Shown here piece by piece: positions 61,239 through 64,000 of a stretch of DNA of 64,000 bases. The notes beneath the pieces are model-generated. The model was not told where the DNA came from. It was given only the letters and a program-made list of their open reading frames with translations, and did not search any database. Position numbers and translations under genes: made by a program. The stretch comes from Streptomyces nigra (GTDB taxonomy: Bacteria; Actinomycetota; Actinomycetes; Streptomycetales; Streptomycetaceae): positions 6,192,501-6,256,500 of the forward strand of contig NZ_CP029043.1 in assembly GCF_003074055.1 (NCBI RefSeq). The letters are read 5' to 3'. The stretch's first letter is position 1. Every line of letters begins with the position of its first letter.

Positions 61239-64000
61239 GCGCACAGAACCGGACTCAGAGACACCCGCACCCCCAGGCGTCGCACACTGCGCACCACCGT
61301 CGCCCTGTTCACCGGCCTGCTCCTGGCCGTCGGTACCCCGGCCACTGTCGCCGGCGCCCAGCCCGGCCAATCGGAGCAGGCGGAACCCGCCGCCGCCGAG
61401 GGCCAGTTCCAGCAGGTGCCGCTCGCCAAGGGCGAACCCGAGATGGGCGAGCCGATGTCGCTCGCCGTGCTCCCCGACCGCAGCGTCCTGCACACCTCGC
61501 GCGACGGCACGCTGCGCCTGACCGACCAGGGCGGCGTCACCAAGATCGCCGGCCGCCTCGACGTCTACAACCACGACGAGGAGGGCCTCCAGGGCGTCGG
61601 CGTCGACCCGGACTTCAAGAACAACCGGGCCATCTACCTGTACTACGCCCCGCCGCTGGACACCCCGGCCGGCGACGCCCCCGAGACCGGCACCGCCGAC
61701 GACTTCAAGAAGTTCGACGGCGTCAACCGCCTCTCCCGCTTCACGCTGAACGCCAACGGCACCCTGAACCTGGCCAGCGAGAAGAAGGTCATCGACGTCG
61801 CGGCCTCCCGCGGCATCTGCTGCCACGTCGGCGGCGACATCGACTTCGACGCCGAGGGCAACCTCTACCTGTCCACCGGCGACGACACCAACCCCTTCGC
61901 CTCCGACGGCTACACGCCCATCGACGACCGGCCGAACCGCAACCCGGCCTTCGACGCGCGCCGCAGCTCCGGCAACACCAACGACCTGCGCGGCAAGATC
62001 CTGCGCATCAAGGTCGCCGAGGACGGCTCGTACACCGTCCCCGAGGGCAACCTCTTCCCGCCGGGCACCGAGAAGACCCGCCCCGAGATCTACGCGATGG
62101 GCTTCCGCAACCCGTTCCGGATGAGCGTCGACGACAAGACCGGCATCGTCTACGTCGGTGACTACGGCCCCGACGCCGGCACCGCCAGCCCCACCCGCGG
62201 CCCGGGCGGCCAGGTCGAGTTCGCCAAGGTCACCAAGGCCGCCAACTTCGGCTGGCCGTTCTGCACCGGCGACAACGACCCGTACGTCGACTACGACTTC
62301 GAGACCGGCGCCTCCGGTGAGACGTTCGACTGCGACGCCCCGAAGAACACCTCGCCGCACAACACGGGCCTGACCGAGCTGCCGCCCGCGCAGCCCGCCT
62401 GGATCCCGTACGACGGCGGCTCCCTGCCCGAGTTCGGCAGCGGCTCCGAGTCCCCGATGGGCGGCCCGGTCTACCGCTACGACCCCGACCTCGACTCCAA
62501 GGTGAAGTTCCCGGAGGAGTTTGACGGCGACTTCTTCGCCGGCGAGTTCGGCCGCCGCTGGATCAAGCGGATCGAGCAGAACGAGGACGGCTCGGTCGCG
62601 AAGATCAACGACTTCCCGTGGACCGGCACCCAGATCATGGACATGGAGTTCGGCCCCGACGGCGCGCTCTACGTCCTCGACTACGGCGTCTCCTGGTTCC
62701 AGGGCGACGAGCACTCCGCGCTGTACCGGATCGAGAACGCCGAGGACGGCTTCTCCCCGATCGCCGAGGTGAGCGCCGACAAGACGTCCGGCGCGGCCGG
62801 CCTCAAGGTCAACTTCACCGGCTCCGCGAAGGACGCCGACTCCACCGACCTCACCTACAGCTGGGACTTCGGCGACGGCACCAAGGGCGAGGGCCTGACC
62901 CCCACCCACCAGTACAAGAAGGTCGGCACCTACAGCGCGACCTTCACCGCCAAGGACCCCGAGGGCAACACGGGCAACGCCAGCGTCCGGATCGTCGTCG
63001 GCAACACCGAACCCAAGGTGCGCATCGACATCCCGGGCAACGGAGCGCTCGCCGAGTTCGGCAAGCCCGTGCCGTTCAAGGTGACGGTCACCGACCCCGA
63101 GGAGACCGTCGACTGCTCCAAGGTCAAGGTCGTCTACAGCCTCGGCCACGACTCCCACGCCCATGAACTCACCAGCGAGATGGGCTGCGAGGGCACCCTG
63201 ACCCCGCCCCCGGTGACGGCGGGCACGACCCCAACGCCGACATCTACGGCGTCGTCGGCGCCAGCTACACCGACGGCGGGGCCAACGGCCAGGAGGCCCT
63301 GACCGGCACCGCCCGCACCGTGCTCCAGCCGCTGCACCGCCAGGCCGAGCACTTCACCGCCCAGTCCGGCGTCAACACCTTCGACAAGGCGACGGCCCAC
63401 GGAGGCAAGACGGTCGGGGACATCAACGACGGCGACTGGATCTCCTTCAGCCCCTACCGTTTCGACGGGCAGAAGAAGATGACCGTACGCGCCTCCTCCG
63501 GCGGCTCCGGCGGCTTCATCGAGCTGCGCACCGGCTCGCCCGACGGACCGCTGCACGGCTCCGCGTACATCCCGCCGACCGGCAGCTGGGACACGTTCCA
63601 GGACGTCGACGTGCCGCTGAGGGCCCTGCCGAAGAAGACCACCGAGATCTACCTGGTCTTCAAGGGCGGCGAGGGCGCCCTGTACGACGTGGACGACTTC
63701 GAGTTCTCCACCCAGCCGTTCAAGGGCGGCAAGAAGGTCCTCGTCTTCTCGAAGACCGCCGGCTTCCGGCACGACTCCATCCCGGCCGGCGTCGCCGCGC
63801 TGAAGGAGCTCGGCGCCCCGTCCGGCATCACGGTCGACGCGACCGAGGAGGCCCGCCAGTTCACCACCACCAACCTCGCCAAGTACGACGCGGTGGCGTT
63901 CCTCTCCACCACGGGTGACGTCCTGAACGCCGAGCAGCAGAAGGCGTTCGAGGACTATGTGGCCGGCGGTGGCGCCTACATGGGCATCCACGCCGCCGCC
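61239..64000 (+). pseudogene. Secreted PQQ-type sugar dehydrogenase-PKD-CBM-ThuA protein gene, frameshifted, 3' end outside window
   Basis: An Arg-rich lead and hydrophobic segment (VALFTGLLLAVGTPATVAGA) form an export signal. A six-bladed PQQ sugar dehydrogenase-like domain follows: LPDRSVLHTSRDGTLRLTD, HDEEGLQGVGVDPDF, GYDGG-type strands, FRNPFRMSVDDKTGIVYVGD, LYVLDYG. Next come a PKD domain (YSWDFGDGTKGEG), a CBM6-like domain and the start of a ThuA domain (VLVFSKTAGFRHDSIPAGVAAL). Near 63203-63213 the reading frame jumps by one base in a C-run. Where GGAGG predicts a start at 61239 the codon is GCG, not GTG. It is either a decaying gene or one with assembly errors. In relatives it oxidises or breaks down sugars outside the cell. 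Confidence 0.75.

Overview
The window is about 64 kb of a high-GC actinobacterial chromosome, almost certainly Streptomyces. The grounds are extreme G/C bias at third codon positions, GTG and TTG starts behind GGAGG-type ribosome sites, many 4-bp ATGA/GTGA gene overlaps, and typical families (DUF2795, DUF6158, SAV_2336-type N-domain, DUF574 methyltransferase, XRE/DUF5753 regulator, SigB/F/G-type sigma factor, OFA antiporter). I saw no rRNA, tRNA, CRISPR array or intact transposase. Every functional call is read from sequence motifs; nothing was searched.

Layout. 1-3.4 kb: end of an ABC-F protein, a Vms1/eRF1-like protein, small conserved proteins, a DJ-1/PfpI protein. 3.4-10 kb: a minus-strand three-gene conflict/defence operon: SEFIR-VMAP protein, MoxR-type AAA ATPase, and a vWA-TIR-NB-ARC-TPR protein. 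10-13.9 kb: ThDP-dependent pyruvate oxidase-like enzyme, divergent stress sigma factor, secreted anchored protein. 14-18.4 kb: an aminotransferase-fold protein without its catalytic lysine coupled to a metallo-beta-lactamase (MBL)-fold hydrolase, then an MBL/DedA pair. 18.4-26 kb: membrane phosphodiesterase-like protein, a second MoxR-vWA pair, OsmC, a lone DnaK. 26-30.3 kb: a MITE-like element with CTAG ends, then a shrunken and broken narGHJ operon without narI. 30.4-43 kb: methyltransferases, XRE regulators, pterin dehydratase, SDR, aldo/keto reductase, FadD, LysR with a divergent bile acid:Na+ symporter-family transporter, DUF4185 protein.

43-53.2 kb looks like an oxalate/formate unit. 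A PanE-like reductase, a formate dehydrogenase whose alpha subunit is split into two genes around a NuoE-NuoF fusion, and FdhD run leftward. An OFA-type antiporter with a 42-residue partner runs rightward. A FabH-like enzyme and a GntR/FCD regulator follow. Similar GntR-like sites lie in the divergent region and before the regulator gene.

53.4-64 kb is a carbohydrate unit: ROK regulator, ATPase/permease/binding protein of a ribose-type ABC importer, Gfo/Idh/MocA dehydrogenase, TIM-barrel isomerase, and a secreted PQQ-sugar-dehydrogenase/PKD/ThuA protein running off the window. A 36-bp element is shared between the regions upstream of the ROK gene and the ThuA gene, which suggests one regulon.

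Three apparent single-base deletions (two in narG, one in the ThuA gene) are either real pseudogene lesions or assembly errors, and they should be checked before the biology is interpreted.
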